In this document: positions 6,782 through 7,385 of the stretch, in pieces
How the letters are laid out: every line of letters starts with the position of its first letter
Position numbering within the stretch: position 1 is the stretch's first letter
Source of the DNA: DATLYB01 sp964502525
Lineage (GTDB): Bacteria > Bacteroidota > Bacteroidia > Chitinophagales > CAIOSU01
NCBI GenBank assembly: GCA_964502525.1
Contig: CAZCXH010000207.1
Coordinates: forward strand, 1-7,385
Length of the DNA: 7,385 nucleotides
Direction: 5' to 3'
Notes under the pieces: generated by a model
Told to the model about the DNA's origin: nothing
Seen by the model: only the letters and a program-made list of their open reading frames with translations
Databases searched by the model: none
Made by a program: the position numbers and the translations under genes

Positions 6782-6919
6782 TCATTCAACCTTAGTAACT
6801 GCGCCCTCCCGAGCTAACCCGACCTTGTTCACCTTATTAAGACTGCCATCGCTTTTGATAAGGTAAATAAGGTTGTTACCTGGGGCGTATTGATGGTTAC
6901 AAAGGTTAAAAATCAGCAT
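6782..6919 (-). CDS. Possible 45-codon hypothetical protein
   Basis: Unrecognised. The frame runs from ATG (6917-6919) to TGA (6782-6784) and contains APGNNLIYLIKSDGSLNKV and ends GAVTKVE. There is no signal peptide, membrane segment or cysteine motif. Four of the ACCTTAT-type motifs lie within it or overlap its start, several reading as LNKV/VNKV/VTKV on the coding strand, so peptide-level repetition and DNA-level motif repetition are confounded here. It is in line with the start-less frame upstream and the 31-codon frame downstream, all minus strand; these may be remnants of one lost gene or unrelated. Confidence 0.25.
   Translation of the reverse strand: MLIFNLCNHQYAPGNNLIYLIKSDGSLNKVNKVGLAREGAVTKVE
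6822..6873. repeat. Imperfect 17-base inverted repeat (hairpin candidate)
   Basis: Left arm 6822-6838 and right arm 6857-6873 match at 14 of 17 positions across an 18-base loop (6839-6856). Each arm contains two ACCTT-type motifs, so alternative pairings are possible: 6831-6838 pairs perfectly over 8 bases with 6866-6873, or over 7 bases with 6858-6864. No U-tract follows directly on either strand, so a classical terminator is unlikely. Confidence 0.5.
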
Positions 6920-7164
6920 AAGGTTTTTTTATTGAATTTCAAACTTTTCCACAGAAGTCTTCTTGGAATGGAACCTTGTTTATTTTGAGGAACGCATCTT
7001 TTCGATGAACCTTAAAAATGAGGTAATCCCAAAGCGCCAGGGCAATGATCGCATAGGGCAAGAATTTTTTCTTGAGTCTTCCTTCCTTGTCATATAAAAT
7101 CCTCGGATCGCTGACATCAATTTGCCGGGTTATCCTGGAGATTAAGTAACCTTTTTAACCATCA
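6891..7164. mobile_element. Possible small element bounded by 18-base inverted repeats
   Basis: The left end 6891-6908 and the complement of the right end 7147-7164 match at 17 of 18 positions (TGATGGTTA, one variable base, AAAGGTTA). Each end contains GGTTA twice at a 9-base step. The enclosed 274 bases contain a start-less 71-codon frame. A GTA triplet flanks the ends (6887-6889 and 7166-7168) if each repeat is extended by one mismatched base, which would suit a 3-base target duplication but could be chance. No transposase is present. It resembles a MITE-like or decayed element, or paired operator sites. Confidence 0.3.
6939..7154 (-). pseudogene. Start-less 71-codon frame, likely frameshifted small membrane protein
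   Basis: Unrecognised. The frame ends at TGA (6939-6941), is closed upstream by TAA (7155-7157) and has no ATG, GTG or TTG. Its sequence looks coding: a polar start (SRITRQIDVSDPRILYDKEG), a basic patch, a single hydrophobic segment of about 17 residues (FLPYAIIALALWDYLIF) and a polar tail ending EDFCGKV. An ATG at 7160-7162 reads MVKKVT and stops; one additional A in the A5 run at 7152-7156 would join it to this frame and give about 74 residues. It would then be transcribed divergently from the PorP gene, 33 bases away. Decay, an assembly indel or unusual frameshifting are all possible. Confidence 0.4.
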
Positions 7165-7195
7165 GGTATAAACTTCAAACAAAAAAAACACAACC

Positions 7196-7385
7196 ATGAA
7201 AAAACTATTCCTGTTTTTAACGATTGCAACTTTTGCACTGGACACCGTTAGCGCCCAGGACCCTCATTTCAGCCAGTATTTTGCCAGCCCGCTGCATTTC
7301 AACCCGGCAATGACCGGGGTGTTCAGCGGCAACTACCGCTTCACGAGCATTTTCAGGAACCAGTGGCAGGGCATGATGAAAAATA
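7196..7385 (+). CDS. PorP/SprF-family type IX secretion system membrane protein (5' part only)
   Basis: The first 63 codons are present and the gene runs off the window. ATG at 7196-7198 follows an A-rich leader without a Shine-Dalgarno sequence, usual for this phylum. Residues 1-20 are a signal peptide (MKKLFLFLTIATFAL, then VSA) with cleavage before QDPHFSQ. The mature start DPHFSQYFASPLHFNPAMTG, followed by Y.FT.IFRNQW, is the hallmark N-terminus of PorP/SprF proteins, outer-membrane partners that work with the T9SS in secretion or surface attachment of specific cargo. The full protein is usually around 300 residues. It is divergent from the sigma operon; its cargo partner is normally encoded next to it and would lie beyond the window. 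Confidence 0.93.
   Translation, partial: MKKLFLFLTIATFALDTVSAQDPHFSQYFASPLHFNPAMTGVFSGNYRFTSIFRNQWQGMMKN

Larger units (their letters stand above)
6730..6924. promoter_or_regulatory. Cluster of six ACCTTAT 7-mers in symmetric orientation
   Basis: Exact ACCTTAT occurs on the plus strand at 6730-6736, 6769-6775 and 6831-6837. Its complement ATAAGGT occurs at 6858-6864, 6867-6873 and 6918-6924. One-mismatch relatives lie at 6789-6795 and 6822-6828, with further copies downstream. All lie between the divergent sigma-operon and PorP genes. By simple base-composition reasoning fewer than one copy would be expected in this length. A set of sites for a DNA-binding regulator is the natural reading, but part of it also overlaps a short minus-strand frame. 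Confidence 0.5.

Noticed and set aside
6945..6953. TTTTCCACA as a DnaA box
   Set aside because: It fits the loose consensus, but it is a single site; no cluster, AT-rich unwinding element or dnaA/dnaN context is present.
7121..7154. Promoter for the PorP gene (TTTG, 22 bases, TAACCTTT)
   Set aside because: The -7 box misses two fixed positions and the spacing is long, so it is too weak to list.

Overview
The window looks like a piece of a Bacteroidota chromosome, probably a Chitinophagales- or Sphingobacteriales-type organism. Three things point there: a very large secreted protein ending in a type IX secretion system (T9SS) type A sorting domain, the start of a PorP/SprF-family T9SS membrane protein, and a candidate promoter of the Bacteroidota -33/-7 type (TTTG, 19 bases, TATCTTAG). 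Start codons have no clear Shine-Dalgarno sequence, which also fits.

Layout. Bases 1-400 hold a long imperfect palindrome made of CAGAG-containing units (3-136) and a weakly supported 56-codon minus-strand frame. Bases 401-3988 (minus) encode a 1195-residue secreted protein: signal peptide, YCF48/BNR-type beta-propeller, four fibronectin-III-like repeats of about 100 residues, two jelly-roll-like domains and a T9SS sorting domain. Bases 4084 to about 4971-5005 (minus) encode a ROK-family sugar kinase whose start is abnormal. Bases 5090-5968 (minus) encode a single-pass membrane protein with an anti-sigma-like N-terminus and periplasmic TPR repeats. Bases 5978-6562 (minus) encode an ECF-type sigma-70 factor. 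From 7196 (plus) a PorP/SprF-type protein begins and runs off the window end.

The sigma factor and TPR/anti-sigma genes are 9 bases apart and are almost certainly one operon and one signalling module: a cytoplasmic N-terminus that could hold the sigma factor and periplasmic TPRs that could sense or scaffold. The ROK kinase follows on the same strand and may be co-transcribed. The surface protein lies further downstream with a 95-base gap and may have its own promoter.

The most unusual part is the 633-base divergent region 6563-7195. It carries six exact copies of the 7-mer ACCTTAT (three on plus, then three on minus, between 6730 and 6924), an imperfect hairpin formed by two of them, and a pair of inverted 18-base repeats (6891-6908 and 7147-7164) enclosing a 71-codon open frame with no start codon. 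It also has two more short minus-strand frames and several diverged internal duplications. It could be a regulatory array for the divergent promoters, a decayed small mobile element, or both. A one-base indel would repair both this start-less frame and the ROK start, so either local gene decay or assembly indels should be considered.
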